The notes under the pieces: generated by a model
The model's input: only the letters and a program-made list of their open reading frames with translations
The model's database searches: none
Told to the model about the DNA's origin: nothing
From: SZUA-265 sp966249405
Lineage (GTDB): Bacteria > Myxococcota_A > Polyangia > Polyangiales > Polyangiaceae
Reading direction: 5' to 3'
Length of the DNA stretch: 64,000 nt
Assembly: GCA_966249405.1 (NCBI GenBank)
Contig: CBINDO010000010.1
Span: forward strand, 1-64,000
Shown: positions 18,151-27,045 of the stretch, piece by piece
How the letters are laid out: the number at the start of each line of letters is the position of its first letter
How positions within the stretch are numbered: position 1 is the stretch's first letter
Made by a program: the position numbers and the translations under genes

Positions 18151-18495
18151 TCAGTGCCAGTCCGCCTTGCAGTTGAGGCACTGACGGGCGTTGGGGCTAG
18201 GCAGAGCGGTGCCACAATGAGGACACGGCGGCCCTTGATACTTCGGCTGGGGTTTGCCCGAATGCAGGACCCAGATCTTCGCGAAACGGGGCGGTGCGCC
18301 GGTGCATTGGGTGAGTTCCTGTTGTGCCTGCTCGTGGCGCCCACTCGCGATGAGCTTGAGGATCTTGTCACGATCCGAGTCCGTGAGCTCCGCGAACTCG
18401 GGGATCCAAGTTCGGCAATGCTCGCATCTCTGGCCCTTGTTCGGCCAACGCCCGTCAGCGGCTTCCTCTAACTCCGGTCTGGTATATTGATTCAT
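18151..18495 (-). CDS. Zinc-ribbon domain protein
   Basis: The ATG at 18495 (MNQYTRPELEE) gives 114 residues and is preferred to a start 72 bases upstream. Three CxxC pairs are visible: CEHC near residue 24, CPHC and CLNC near the C-terminus, and these can form zinc knuckles or ribbons. Between them lies a helical stretch (SDRDKILKLIASGRHEQAQQ), followed by a RFAKIWVLHSGKP motif that I have seen in other small bacterial zinc-ribbon proteins. It is probably a soluble protein-protein or nucleic-acid-binding factor. No experimental role is known to me. Confidence 0.72.
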   Translation of the reverse strand: MNQYTRPELEEAADGRWPNKGQRCEHCRTWIPEFAELTDSDRDKILKLIASGRHEQAQQELTQCTGAPPRFAKIWVLHSGKPQPKYQGPPCPHCGTALPSPNARQCLNCKADWH

Positions 18496-18591
18496 GGAGC
18501 GACTTCGCCTAGGGCGCTTGAGACCTGCAACCTGGAGTCCGTCCAACGGCTTGGGTTTTAGCTGCAAGCGCCCCGCCTCAAACGTGGCGAC

Positions 18592-19044
18592 TCAAGAGCC
18601 GGCCTTTCGGCGCTTGTGAGCTGCGAACCTGAGTTGGGTGGCTTTCGATGACCCCCCTCTGCTGCCGCGAGTTCTCGCTAACGGAGGCTTAGTCGCTTGG
18701 ACTATGAGTACATCTGCGGGCAGCCCCAGAGCATCGTGAAGCTTTCTGATCATGGCAAGCGTGAGGGGTCGTTTGCCAGAGAGCACCTCGGAAACACGGG
18801 CACGGCTGCCGATGAGTGGTTCGAGTTCGCGTCTTGTCCAACCTAGGTCTTGACACCGCTGTTTGATGGCATCCACTGGATCGAGCGGCGGAACGGGAAA
18901 AGTCCTGCGCTCGTAGGCGTCAACAAGAGTTGCGAGCGCGTCCAATTCGAGCCCTTCAGCCGTATCGGGAGCCGCATCCCAGAGCTGCTCGATGCGCTTG
19001 AGGGCGCGAGCGTGACTTGTGTGATCGGAGACAGGATGGATCAT
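18592..19044 (-). CDS. higA: HigA-type antitoxin, helix-turn-helix protein
   Basis: This 150-residue protein matches the longer class of HigA antitoxins. An N-terminal helical region (ALATLVDAYERRTFPVPPLD) is followed by an XRE-type helix-turn-helix with GWTRRELEPLIGSRARVSEV and a KRPLTLAMIRKLHDALGLP stretch. The gene starts four bases after the stop of the toxin gene, the toxin-first order of higBA systems. HigA neutralises the HigB RNase and represses its own operon. The C-terminus carries a basic tail of about 30 residues (RTRGSRGGSSKATQL) that is longer than I expect. Confidence 0.88.
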   Translation of the reverse strand: MIHPVSDHTSHARALKRIEQLWDAAPDTAEGLELDALATLVDAYERRTFPVPPLDPVDAIKQRCQDLGWTRRELEPLIGSRARVSEVLSGKRPLTLAMIRKLHDALGLPADVLIVQATKPPLARTRGSRGGSSKATQLRFAAHKRRKAGS

Positions 19045-19048
19045 TGGG

Positions 19049-19345
19049 TTAAACCTTGGCCGCGTCTACGCGGTCGTATTCTGCGTGCGTGCCAATAAAG
19101 CGGATGAACACCAAGAATAGCGGTGCGTACTTAACCTGGGCGATGAGTCGATAAGAATTGCCCTTGATGTCGAAAACAACGCGATTGCCACCCAGAAAGT
19201 CCGCAGAGCCAAATGACTTGGCGATGTCCGCGGGGCCGTGCCAAGTCGCCTTCTGGACCAGGGAGAACCAAAGTCGGAGTGGCTTCTCTGAATCTGGGTG
19301 TTTCCCCCAAAACTCAACCAATGTGCTTCTACTAAGAATGCGCAA
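19049..19345 (-). CDS. higB: HigB-type mRNA interferase toxin
   Basis: This 98-residue protein starts at a TTG. It matches the HigB_toxin family: RSTLVEFWGKHPDSE at the N-terminus, W-H-G-P-ADIAKSF-SADFL in the middle, then RVVFDIKGNSYRLIAQVKY and a THAEYD end, which includes the residues typical of the RelE-like fold. HigB cleaves mRNA at the ribosome. No better start lies upstream in frame. The antitoxin gene follows immediately. The operon promoter and operator should lie just upstream of 19345. Confidence 0.88.
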   Translation of the reverse strand: MRILSRSTLVEFWGKHPDSEKPLRLWFSLVQKATWHGPADIAKSFGSADFLGGNRVVFDIKGNSYRLIAQVKYAPLFLVFIRFIGTHAEYDRVDAAKV

Positions 19346-20398
19346 TCAGCGAAGATTACCACGCTCCCAAGGTGGGAGCAAGCGATCGCTGCCGTGGCTA
19401 CCGAAGGGCTCCCCGTCACCACCGGGGCATCGCAATTGACCCCATCGTGTTGGATCAGTCGCAGCGCAGCCACGGATCGCGAGAGTTTCATCCTGCCGGC
19501 TAGCAATGCCACTTTGGTGCCGGGAACCATTGCTTCCAATCACGCTCGTGAACCGTACCCAGATTCCCAAGCCTCTTGCTCCAGGGTGGGAATGTCCCCC
19601 TTGGAGAGAGCCAACCGTAGTCGCAAGACGGTGGAGCGGGGGACATCCTTCATGTGACGAGGGTCTCCCGCCTCGACGTTTCCCAGACGAGCAGACCACT
19701 GCCAAAGACCCCGAATGAGCACCCTGATTCGTGTGTCAGCGACGCATCCGGGGACTCATCGTCGTCGACGTCGAGCTCGTCGAGGGCTTCCTCATGTGAC
19801 CATCGCAGCATTCGGTTCGGACTTACCCCATCGACGTGTCAGTTCGCAGCTCATCGCCTGTGTCTACCCAACGGTCTGCGCTTCAGCTGCGTGACCCTCA
19901 CCCCGACATTTCCGATAAACGCAAGAAGCGCCAGCCGAAGCCTGGCCCCTCAAGGGTTCGAAAGCAAGAAAAAAGTTCACCCGGGCCACGTCAGTCGGCA
20001 AGCGCTTGTTGGGGGACGACACGGGGGCGCGTCACAATGCCTCTGGCGTCTCACGAAGAGCGCGCTTGATATGTGTGCGCTTAAGCTCATCGAGAACGTG
20101 TTACCTGGCGCTAAGATCGCACGCACCGAACTTGAGGAAATTGGCCCGTGCCTCACGAAGAGTGATGTAGTTGGGCCCGCTGAGACGGGTTCTCTTGCAG
20201 CGTGCAAGCGTACTGGGGCCATGGTGGTCAGTAGCGCTCGTGGCGGCGGTGGGTTCCTCGTCGTTCACTAGTTCTCCTGCGTTACAGAGTCGCGCGCGCG
20301 ATCGACGTGGTCTTCTCTGCCCGGTTGGGGATCGCCGTGCTTGCGGCTGGGGCAGGCGCCGAAGGCGTACCGCTCCGCACGGTCTAGGCGTCAGCGTC
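19346..20398. other. One-kilobase region with no convincing gene
   Basis: This stretch lies between higB and the first oxygenase gene. It has several overlapping frames of 60-205 codons on both strands, but none shows a recognisable family, a good start site or normal residue composition. One plus-strand frame (19654-20271) is Ser-rich and looks like antisense noise. A minus-strand frame (19540-19722) ends close to the higB promoter and might be a gene remnant. The patch reads like decayed or recently rearranged sequence next to the toxin-antitoxin pair. It should also hold the higBA promoter. Confidence 0.45.
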
Positions 20399-21202
20399 TC
20401 ACGCGAGGTGACCGGCAGCTGCCGTCGCGAACAACGAACGGTATTGCGCGGGCAGGTTCGCGAGTTGTTGCGGCGAGACGCGGAGCGGCGGGATTTCGCT
20501 GAAGTTGTCGGCGTCGCGGAACCACGGGCGACTGTAGACGATGTACAAGATCGCGCGCGCGACGAGCCCTGGGTTGGGGGTGCCGCCGTGGCAAACGCGG
20601 TAGTCGATGAGGGTGGCGTCGCCCAACTCCAAGGGCAACACGGTAGATCCGGGAGGTTTACTCGTCCACGCGTCGGGTGTCGGCATGTTGGGGCCGCGTG
20701 GCCAGACCTCGGTGCTGCCCGTCGATTCGTCGAGGTCCAAAAGCGGGATGATGGCCGTGAGTGCGTACGGCGGGGCCGCCATGCTCACCGCCTCGAAACC
20801 GGGAAACAACATGCCGTGGTCGACGTGTGGACGTTGCGCCTCGGCACCAGGCATCGCGATCACCACGGCCAAGCTGTTGATGATCGCGTCGACACCCAGC
20901 GTCGCCCTCACGACGGCAAGGACCGGGGGGCTCGCGAACAGCTCGGGCTTGTCGAACGGTGGGTTCAGGTGCAAGGTTACCATGTAACGCCCGTCACCGA
21001 CACGCACCCCCTGACTTGCCGCGACCTCGGCGTGGCTTCCGCAGAGTCTCTCGGTTACCGCGACGCTCGCCAACGCGATCGCTGAGCGATCGACGGCGTG
21101 CCGTAAGATCACGATGCCCGCATTGCTCAGCGCGTCTTTGGCGGTGGCAAGGGCGGCGGCTTCGGGTTGGGCCATGTCGGTTAGAATCGTCGTCAATGCC
21201 AT
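20399..21202 (-). CDS. Phytanoyl-CoA dioxygenase (PhyH)-like protein
   Basis: The start is placed at ATG 21202 (MALTTILTDMAQP), giving 267 residues; the open frame upstream lacks coding character. The Fe(II)/2-oxoglutarate facial triad is visible: H-x-D in QRPHVDHGM and the distal His in DYRVCHGGTPNP, followed by an Arg in ARAILYIVYSRPW that could bind 2-oxoglutarate. PhyH-like enzymes hydroxylate many lipids and natural products, so the substrate is open. It lies 250 bp downstream of a second PhyH-like gene on the same strand. Confidence 0.85.
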   Translation of the reverse strand: MALTTILTDMAQPEAAALATAKDALSNAGIVILRHAVDRSAIALASVAVTERLCGSHAEVAASQGVRVGDGRYMVTLHLNPPFDKPELFASPPVLAVVRATLGVDAIINSLAVVIAMPGAEAQRPHVDHGMLFPGFEAVSMAAPPYALTAIIPLLDLDESTGSTEVWPRGPNMPTPDAWTSKPPGSTVLPLELGDATLIDYRVCHGGTPNPGLVARAILYIVYSRPWFRDADNFSEIPPLRVSPQQLANLPAQYRSLFATAAAGHLA

Positions 21203-21452
21203 TGTCGACGCCTTGTAGTGGATAGCGCACGTTTGCAGGACCGAGACTGCAGCGTCGCGCGCCGATCTCCTCGCACAGCCGTGGAGCTCAACGAGACTTA
21301 TGCGGCGGTCGAGCCGAATAGCCCCGGAAGGTGCTCTGCGCACGGGGCTCGGCCAGTCAGCCGCGGCCGACGTTTTGTCGACGGTCGATGACGCTGGCTT
21401 CTCTCTGGGCGGCGGCCACTGCCGCACTTCGCGAGCGTGTTCCAGCCGATGC

Positions 21453-22262
21453 CTACTCGATGAACGTAAACCCCGGCGGCAACACGCCGTTGTAGTCCTT
21501 GTTGGCAATGTCGTGCAAACGGCGGTTGACGGGGAACACTTTCGGGGTGTCGCGGATTGGCGAGTAGACGGCGGGGTAATCGAACCACGTGCGTTCGATG
21601 TAGTTGCGCATGTAAGGCATGCGCGGGTTACTCGCCTTGTCGTAGTGAAAGAACAACATCTTGCGGCCGTCCGAAGTGCGCAGGTCGCCCGCGTGCCAAC
21701 ACTTGGCGTTGAATACGTAAAACCTGCCATCGCCGAAGTTGCGAAACCGCGCGATCTCCCGGCACCGTGGGTTCAATTGTCGCGCGGCGCGCAGCGTCGC
21801 TTCATCGCTGCGATTGTTCGCCGCATACCACGGTTGACACGGGATCTCGAACGAGTGCGGAATACACTTGGTACTGTTGCCGGCATGGCATCCCTCCAAA
21901 CCGACGAACACCGAAACGGAAGGCCACAACCACGCCTCGACGTCCGTGTGCCAGAGCTCTGCCTCGTTGGGCGTGCCGCTTTGAATGTTTGGACCCCACA
22001 TCACGAGGTCGTCCGTGCCCAGCAACCGGCGCGCGACAGCCAAGATGTTCGGATCGTGCGCGGCACGGATGATGGCATCGGTGAGCAGATACGGGATCCG
22101 AAATAGCTCGTCTTGCCGATTACGAACGACCTCGGTGCGGTACATCGGAAGGTCGTCGAGCAGGTCCGGGATCACGCTCTTGTCGGCCAACTCGAACGTA
22201 TCGAGGATGACGCCCGCGTCGTCCCACGCCCGGCGCAGGTTTTCGTCTAGATTCAGCGTCAT
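21453..22262 (-). CDS. Second phytanoyl-CoA dioxygenase (PhyH)-like protein
   Basis: This 269-residue protein has the Fe(II) site H-x-D in ELWHTDVEAW, a distal His in NAKCWHAGDLR, and a likely 2-oxoglutarate-binding Arg in GRKMLFFHYDKAS. The N-terminal DDAGVILDTFELAD resembles the first strand of PhyH folds. It differs clearly from the neighbouring PhyH-like protein, so it is not a recent tandem copy. It begins two bases after the stop of the glycosyltransferase gene, so the two are very probably translated from one mRNA. The substrate is unknown. Confidence 0.85.
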   Translation of the reverse strand: MTLNLDENLRRAWDDAGVILDTFELADKSVIPDLLDDLPMYRTEVVRNRQDELFRIPYLLTDAIIRAAHDPNILAVARRLLGTDDLVMWGPNIQSGTPNEAELWHTDVEAWLWPSVSVFVGLEGCHAGNSTKCIPHSFEIPCQPWYAANNRSDEATLRAARQLNPRCREIARFRNFGDGRFYVFNAKCWHAGDLRTSDGRKMLFFHYDKASNPRMPYMRNYIERTWFDYPAVYSPIRDTPKVFPVNRRLHDIANKDYNGVLPPGFTFIE

Positions 22263-22264
22263 GG

Positions 22265-23656
22265 TCAGTTGGGTTTGGATACAGCAGGCACGCCGTTGAG
22301 GTGGGAACGGGGGTTGGGTCTATCGTCGAGTACGTCGGGGAGCCGCGACTTCACGAAACGTAAGAACGGCTCGCCCGCATCCCACTCGTGCAGCTGCCGT
22401 TGCATGGCGATCACGTTGTGTCGGTAACTGCGGTTCGAGAGCGCCTCGCGGATCCGCGCCACGATGTCCGACGTGGAGTCCGTTCGTACGTCGCCCCGCA
22501 CACCGATGCGGTGAAACGCGACGCGGGCTGCGTTCCCCGGCTGGTCGACGTCGAGGTTGAGCGGGTAAACGAGCAGCGGTACCCCCCTGTGGATGCACTC
22601 CTTGACGCTGCCCAGACCGCCGTGGGTGATCATCAGACTCGCCGCGCCGAGCACGTCGAGTTGCGATACCTCGTCGCAGATCCGCACGTTCGGTGGCAAT
22701 GGGTCCGGCAGATCGTGGGGCACGAGGCCAGCGCTCGCCACGAGCAAGTTGACGTCCGGCATGTGGGAGCACGCACGCACCAGCCGACCGAGAAACGCGG
22801 CGCACGTTTCGGCGTCTTTGTGAGATTGCGTGCCGAACGCGCAGTAGATGAGCGCGTTCGAGTTGCCGAACCGAGTTGGCTCGATCGCGCCACGGATCCG
22901 TGTGGTGTCCACACAGGAATCGACGAAGAACACGTTGCTCGCCGGCGACCGCGGGAAGTCGAAGAACGGTGGACACAACACCAACTTGTCCACCCTTCGA
23001 TCATCGACCCAGTAGTACTTGTCACCCGTCAAACGCGTCGCCCGTGGGTACCCCGCGTGTTTCGACAATGCGCCGTAGAAGTAGTCCGAGCCGGGCGTCG
23101 ACCACGCGCCGCGCACCACCCGTGCCCAGCGTTGCAGGAAGAGCGACCGCCACTGCGCGGCGAGGCGCAGTTGGTCGACGAAACCATTGGCGGGAAACGC
23201 ATCGGTGTTGGGCGGCGGCAGGTGACGCTCCCGGTAAGACAACAGGTATGTGCTCAAAGTAACCAGTGGAAACTCCTCGCGGTGCCACGCGATGACGTAG
23301 TGGGTGTGGAGTTCGTCGATGAACGCGATAGCCGGGCGATATTTGGCGACCAGGCTCTGACTGAACGCGAGGAACTCGAGGGCAAGGTCGTGTTTCAGGC
23401 CCGAGAGGGCGTACGCCTTGCGAAACCAAAAGCTCGGGTGCCGCATCGCGCTGCGACTCGCCGCGTGCGCCGCCGGATCTTCGAAGTTGAACTCCGGTTC
23501 GAACCCGAACCCGCGCCCACGGACTTCGTCCTCGAACCGGGAGGCGGCGACGAAGACCGCACGAAATGCGCCGGTTGCTTCGAGTTTCTGCGCGAGCGCA
23601 AACGCAGGCAACAGATGTCCGCGTTCATTGTACATGCGGAAGATCGCGACCTTCAT
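22265..23656 (-). CDS. GT1-type glycosyltransferase (UDP-glycosyltransferase fold)
   Basis: The ATG at 23656 (MKVAIFRMYNERGHLLPAFA) is the start; the frame runs on upstream only as noise over the lipid kinase gene. The 463-residue protein shows the GT-B N-terminal motif 'GHLLP-ALA' and the C-terminal donor-binding region with THGGLGSVKECIHRGVPLLV and DQPGNAARV. This is the pattern of macrolide, sterol and plant-type UDP-sugar glycosyltransferases. Acceptor and sugar are unknown. It heads an operon with two PhyH-like oxygenases and is divergent from a lipid kinase, so a glycosylated lipid or secondary metabolite is a reasonable guess. Confidence 0.88.
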   Translation of the reverse strand: MKVAIFRMYNERGHLLPAFALAQKLEATGAFRAVFVAASRFEDEVRGRGFGFEPEFNFEDPAAHAASRSAMRHPSFWFRKAYALSGLKHDLALEFLAFSQSLVAKYRPAIAFIDELHTHYVIAWHREEFPLVTLSTYLLSYRERHLPPPNTDAFPANGFVDQLRLAAQWRSLFLQRWARVVRGAWSTPGSDYFYGALSKHAGYPRATRLTGDKYYWVDDRRVDKLVLCPPFFDFPRSPASNVFFVDSCVDTTRIRGAIEPTRFGNSNALIYCAFGTQSHKDAETCAAFLGRLVRACSHMPDVNLLVASAGLVPHDLPDPLPPNVRICDEVSQLDVLGAASLMITHGGLGSVKECIHRGVPLLVYPLNLDVDQPGNAARVAFHRIGVRGDVRTDSTSDIVARIREALSNRSYRHNVIAMQRQLHEWDAGEPFLRFVKSRLPDVLDDRPNPRSHLNGVPAVSKPN

Positions 23657-23821
23657 ACGACTGTCGAACGAAACGCGCGGTCGCCCCGTCGCACGATCGC
23701 CATCGAATTCTCTTCTACCGTGTGACAATGCGCACCGGAGCCGCGCTGGCAGCACCCTCCACGGGCCGCTTTCGGCAATTGCACTTTCGGCGCTCGCCCG
23801 TACCTGCCAGACTCTCATCAC

Positions 23822-24721
23822 ATGTCTACACCCGTGGCGCTCCAGGCGCGGGCCGCGATCGTGGTCAACCCCACCAAAGTGTCGGAGCTCCCCAGCTTGA
23901 CGCAGCGGGTAAACGCAGCGTTCGAGCGCGCTGGGTGGGGCGAGCCCCTGTGGTACGAAACCAGCGCCACTCAGCCGGGGTTCGAACAAGCCAGCACCGC
24001 TGTCGCGCGAGGCGTATCGGTGGTCGTTGCCTGTGGCGGTGACGGGACCGTTCGCGAGTGCGCCAAAGCGGTGTGCAATACGCCGGTCGCGCTTGGGCTC
24101 CTCCCCGCCGGCACGGGTAACTTGTTCGCTCGCGCCATGGGCATCCCGCTCGACGTCGATCGAGCGCTCGCGATCGTGATTGACGGCGAGCGCAAGCGCG
24201 TCGATGTCGGAAACGCCAACGGTACGACCTTCCTCGTCATCGCGGGCATGGGTTTCGACGCGCAGATGGTCGGCGACGCCTCCGAGGGTTTGAAAGCGCG
24301 CATCGGTATCGCGGCCTACGTGTGGACGGCACTGAGACGCCTGCTGGAGAAACCCATGCACGTCGAGGTTACGATCGACGGCAGCATGACAGTTGCACGC
24401 CATGCGCGCTGCGTGCTCGTGGGAAAGGTTGGACGGCTCCCCGGGGGCCTACAGCTGATGGACGTGGAACCCGACGATGGGCGCTTGGCCGTCGCCATCA
24501 TCACGGCCCGCGGTCTCGGTCACTGGTTGAGGATAGCCTGGGCCGTCATTACCCGTCGGGACCGACTCCCCCGCATCGAGACGCACCGAGCCGTGAACGT
24601 CTTGATCCGAGCGTCTCGTGCGCAACGCTGCGAAATCGATGGCGACGAGGTCGAGTCGGGCCGCACCATCGATGCACGAGTCGTTCCCGGGGCACTTCTA
24701 CTGTGCGTATCTACGCGTTGA
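23822..24721 (+). CDS. Diacylglycerol/lipid kinase family protein
   Basis: This 299-residue protein has the DAGK catalytic-domain motifs: a phosphate-binding VNPTK near the N-terminus, the nucleotide-binding GGDGTV near residue 73, and LPAGTGNLFAR near residue 98. These match the YegS/DgkB/sphingosine-kinase group. The C-terminal domain is beta-rich with ARHARCVLVGKVGRLPGGLQ and CEIDGDEVE. It would phosphorylate a lipid alcohol with ATP at the inner membrane surface. It is divergent from the glycosyltransferase gene over a 165-bp gap, which may hold both promoters. Confidence 0.9.
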   Translation: MSTPVALQARAAIVVNPTKVSELPSLTQRVNAAFERAGWGEPLWYETSATQPGFEQASTAVARGVSVVVACGGDGTVRECAKAVCNTPVALGLLPAGTGNLFARAMGIPLDVDRALAIVIDGERKRVDVGNANGTTFLVIAGMGFDAQMVGDASEGLKARIGIAAYVWTALRRLLEKPMHVEVTIDGSMTVARHARCVLVGKVGRLPGGLQLMDVEPDDGRLAVAIITARGLGHWLRIAWAVITRRDRLPRIETHRAVNVLIRASRAQRCEIDGDEVESGRTIDARVVPGALLLCVSTR

Positions 24722-24727
24722 TGCTCG

Positions 24728-25492
24728 TCACTTCAACGTGTCGCATGCGGGCTCTGCGGGTGACAGCCGGATGCGGTCGACGCAGACGCGTTCATCCGCG
24801 TCGACTTCGTAACAGATCTCGCTCTCACACTCGCGGTCCGTTTCACAATCGACACCCACCGCGAGCTGCGCCTCACAAGCGCCATCTCTGCACAAATGCC
24901 CTTCGGCGCACTGTATGTCGTTCTGACAGTCTTCTCCCGCCTCGGATGCGACGATACAGTTGTCGCCGTTGCAGAAGAACCCATCCTCGCACGTCTGCTG
25001 GGGTTCCTCACAGGAGAACCCTGCCTTCACCTCTTCGGCGACTTCGCATGTCCCAGTCGGGCCGTCCTTGAGCACACACGTCAAGCCCGCCGAACCGGTG
25101 CAGTCAGCGTCCTCTCGACAAGTTTTCCCGCCTGCCCCAGCCTCGACGATGCCGTTACACGGAGCCTCGAGTCGCCATACGATGCGGAGCTCGGCCGCGT
25201 CGAGGTCTGCGTCGGAATACGCCGCGCTCACGGCGTTCAAACAAGCGTCGACTCCGACGTCTTGGAACTCTTCTGGTAACCATCCCCGGCAGCTAGCAGC
25301 CTGAGACGTGCGACAATCGGCCTGACTCAGCTGGCAAACCGAGATCACCTCGGCGCCGCAAGCCGCCTCAGCCCACTTCTCGCAGAATTCCTCGCGCGAC
25401 AAGGGATCTTCCTCCTTCCCACAGCCGATGAGACAATGGGACGTGGAGGCCACCAACAGCGGCGCGAGCACGAAAATCCGTAGACCATTCAT
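24728..25492 (-). CDS. Cys-rich lipoprotein
   Basis: The ATG at 25492 gives a basic-hydrophobic signal ending in a lipobox, HCLIGCGKEE. The mature 230 residues contain about 25 cysteines. The N-terminal half has a helical SREEFCEKWAEAACGA region. The C-terminal half holds several C-x-D-x-C modules (CREDADC, CQNDIQCAEGHLC, CETDRECESEIC), each like a small disulphide knot. Such modules are common in myxobacterial surface proteins. No catalytic motif was seen. It lies six bases from the lipid kinase stop, convergent to it. Function is unknown. Confidence 0.75.
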   Translation of the reverse strand: MNGLRIFVLAPLLVASTSHCLIGCGKEEDPLSREEFCEKWAEAACGAEVISVCQLSQADCRTSQAASCRGWLPEEFQDVGVDACLNAVSAAYSDADLDAAELRIVWRLEAPCNGIVEAGAGGKTCREDADCTGSAGLTCVLKDGPTGTCEVAEEVKAGFSCEEPQQTCEDGFFCNGDNCIVASEAGEDCQNDIQCAEGHLCRDGACEAQLAVGVDCETDRECESEICYEVDADERVCVDRIRLSPAEPACDTLK

Positions 25493-25570
25493 GTAAACTT
25501 TCCTCTCTATACGTACCGACGACCCAACGAAACCAGCAACCAAGTTGGTAACTTAGCCCCATACCAGAAA

Positions 25571-25601
25571 GGCCCCGGGCGCTGTGACACGCCTCGGGGC
25601 C
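25571..25601 (-). terminator. Probable intrinsic terminator of the OmpA operon
   Basis: A perfect 7-bp GC stem (GGCCCCG with CGGGGCC) plus an inner GCG/CGC pair surrounds an 8-base loop about 24-54 bp downstream of the OmpA-like stop on the minus strand. A short T-rich run (TTTCTGGTAT) follows the stem on that strand, so the fit to a Rho-independent terminator is fair. Confidence 0.6.
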
Positions 25602-25624
25602 CTCGGGTTGCATTACGCACGAGA

Positions 25625-26671
25625 CTACTTGATGGTGGGCGGCGAGTTGTTCGATCCACCCGTCTGGTTCCCGCCGCCGGTCGGCGCGTTTGGCCGGGTG
25701 CTCTGAGAGCCAGCGCTTGGGGAACTACCGCTTTGCGAGCCCGTCGAGCTCGGCTGCGCGTTGCCGGCACCATTCGATGGGCCACCCTCCGGCATGTTAC
25801 CCGCGGCGGACCCGCCTTGAACCACGATCTCGACGCGACGGTTGTTGGCCCGACCTTCCGGCGAGTCGTTGTCCGCGATCGGACGCGTCTCACCATAGCC
25901 CTTGGCGACGATGCGGTCGGCGGCGATGCCGCGGCTCACGAGGTACTCCCGGACTGCCTCGGCGCGAGCTTGCGAAAGCTCCATGTTGTGCTGGTCCTCA
26001 CCCTGAGAGTCGGCGTGACCCTCGACCACGATCTGGGAATCCGGATCTTGCTGCGTGAGCGCCTTGGCGACCTCGCTGAGCTTGACCTGGGCGGCGGGGA
26101 ACAACTTGGACTTGTTCGTCTCGAACAGGACATTGCCGGACAGGGTAATCACCATGCCTCGGGTCTCCTGCTTCACGGTGGCGAACTTGGCCAGCATCTC
26201 TGCGGCTTCTGCCGCGCGCTTCTCAGCCTCGGCACGGCGAGCACGTTCGTCGGCAAGCTGCTGCTCCTGTAACTGGAGCTGAGTGCGCGTCTGCTGGAGC
26301 TCGCTGGACGTTGCTTTCAGCTGAGCGGCCTCCGCCTCTCGCATCTGCTTCTCGCGTTGCTCGGCGGCCATCGACCACGCCAACTCGCGTCCGCGCACTT
26401 CTGCGGTCTGTGCGCGTCGCTCGGCGGTATACGCCAAGTCGCGCGTCTCCTGGGTGTTACCTTCCTCGTCGTAGTAATGCTCGGCCGCGGCCAACGTCTG
26501 CTTTGCGGTGTGCAAACCCGCAGGATTCGTGGTGGAGGTTGGTCCCGAACTCACGCGATTCACCGCGTCTCGTGCGTTCTTGAGCTCGGTGGGTACCGAA
26601 GCTCCGCACCCCACCGCGGCCGCGAGCAGTGCGACCATACTTGCTTGGGTCAAGTGACGATTCCGATTCAT
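25625..26671 (-). CDS. OmpA-family lipoprotein with DUF4398-like N-terminal region
   Basis: This 348-residue protein has a lipid-anchor signal (LLAAAVGCGAS). The N-terminal 80 residues are helical with a DUF4398-like pattern (AAEHYYDEEGNTQETRDLAY), followed by a long coiled coil (about residues 100-165). The OmpA C-terminal domain follows, with LFETNKSKLFPAA, VVEGHADSQGEDQHNMELS and ARAEAVREYLVSRGI, including the peptidoglycan-binding Asp and Arg positions (NNRRVEIV). A Gly/Asn/Ser-rich tail ends the protein. It should bridge the outer membrane to peptidoglycan. Its ATG overlaps the stop of the small DUF4398 gene (ATGA). Confidence 0.88.
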   Translation of the reverse strand: MNRNRHLTQASMVALLAAAVGCGASVPTELKNARDAVNRVSSGPTSTTNPAGLHTAKQTLAAAEHYYDEEGNTQETRDLAYTAERRAQTAEVRGRELAWSMAAEQREKQMREAEAAQLKATSSELQQTRTQLQLQEQQLADERARRAEAEKRAAEAAEMLAKFATVKQETRGMVITLSGNVLFETNKSKLFPAAQVKLSEVAKALTQQDPDSQIVVEGHADSQGEDQHNMELSQARAEAVREYLVSRGIAADRIVAKGYGETRPIADNDSPEGRANNRRVEIVVQGGSAAGNMPEGGPSNGAGNAQPSSTGSQSGSSPSAGSQSTRPNAPTGGGNQTGGSNNSPPTIK

Positions 26672-27033
26672 GGCTGCATCCCTCCTGCGCTGGGAAGTTG
26701 CGTCGTTGCATTCTTCCCTGTCTCCTCGGCTTCACGCCGGCTCTCCTGCTCCTGAGCGATCGCGAGCGCGAGCTCCGCGTCTGCCTTGGACCGGATCAAC
26801 AAGAAGTCAGCACGACGGTTCTCTTCTTGCTCGAGCATGTTCTTCGCCTTGGCGAACTGCTCCTCAGCCAACTTCAAGTGCAGCATGGCTTGCGGGTCCT
26901 TCTCCGCGCCAGCCTCTTTGGCCGCCCGAAACGCGGCTTGCGCATCCGCCATTCGCTGCACGGGCGCGCTGTAACTGGGACCGCAGGCCATCAAGCTCAA
27001 CGGTACGAGTGCGATTAAGTATTTCATATGCAT
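26668..27033 (-). CDS. Small DUF4398-type lipoprotein
   Basis: This 121-residue lipoprotein (LIALVPLSLMACGPS) has one helical repeat with RMADAQAAFRAAKEAGAEK and LHLKLAEEQFAKAKNMLE, the DUF4398 pattern. The AGGAGAG five bases before ATG 27033 supports that start; a second ATG two codons in is possible. The gene overlaps the next one (ATGA) and both probably work together in the periplasm. It follows the 180-residue exported gene by 12 bp. DUF4398 proteins often precede OmpA genes; their role is not established. Confidence 0.78.
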   Translation of the reverse strand: MHMKYLIALVPLSLMACGPSYSAPVQRMADAQAAFRAAKEAGAEKDPQAMLHLKLAEEQFAKAKNMLEQEENRRADFLLIRSKADAELALAIAQEQESRREAEETGKNATTQLPSAGGMQP

Positions 27034-27045
27034 GATCTCTCTCCT

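Noticed and set aside
19945..19985. GGGTTCGAA-like string resembling a tRNA T-arm
   Set aside because: No matching acceptor, D or anticodon stems around it.
19654..20271. 205-codon plus-strand frame in the gene-poor stretch
   Set aside because: Ser-rich start with a long Ser run, no known motif, poor start context; more likely non-coding.
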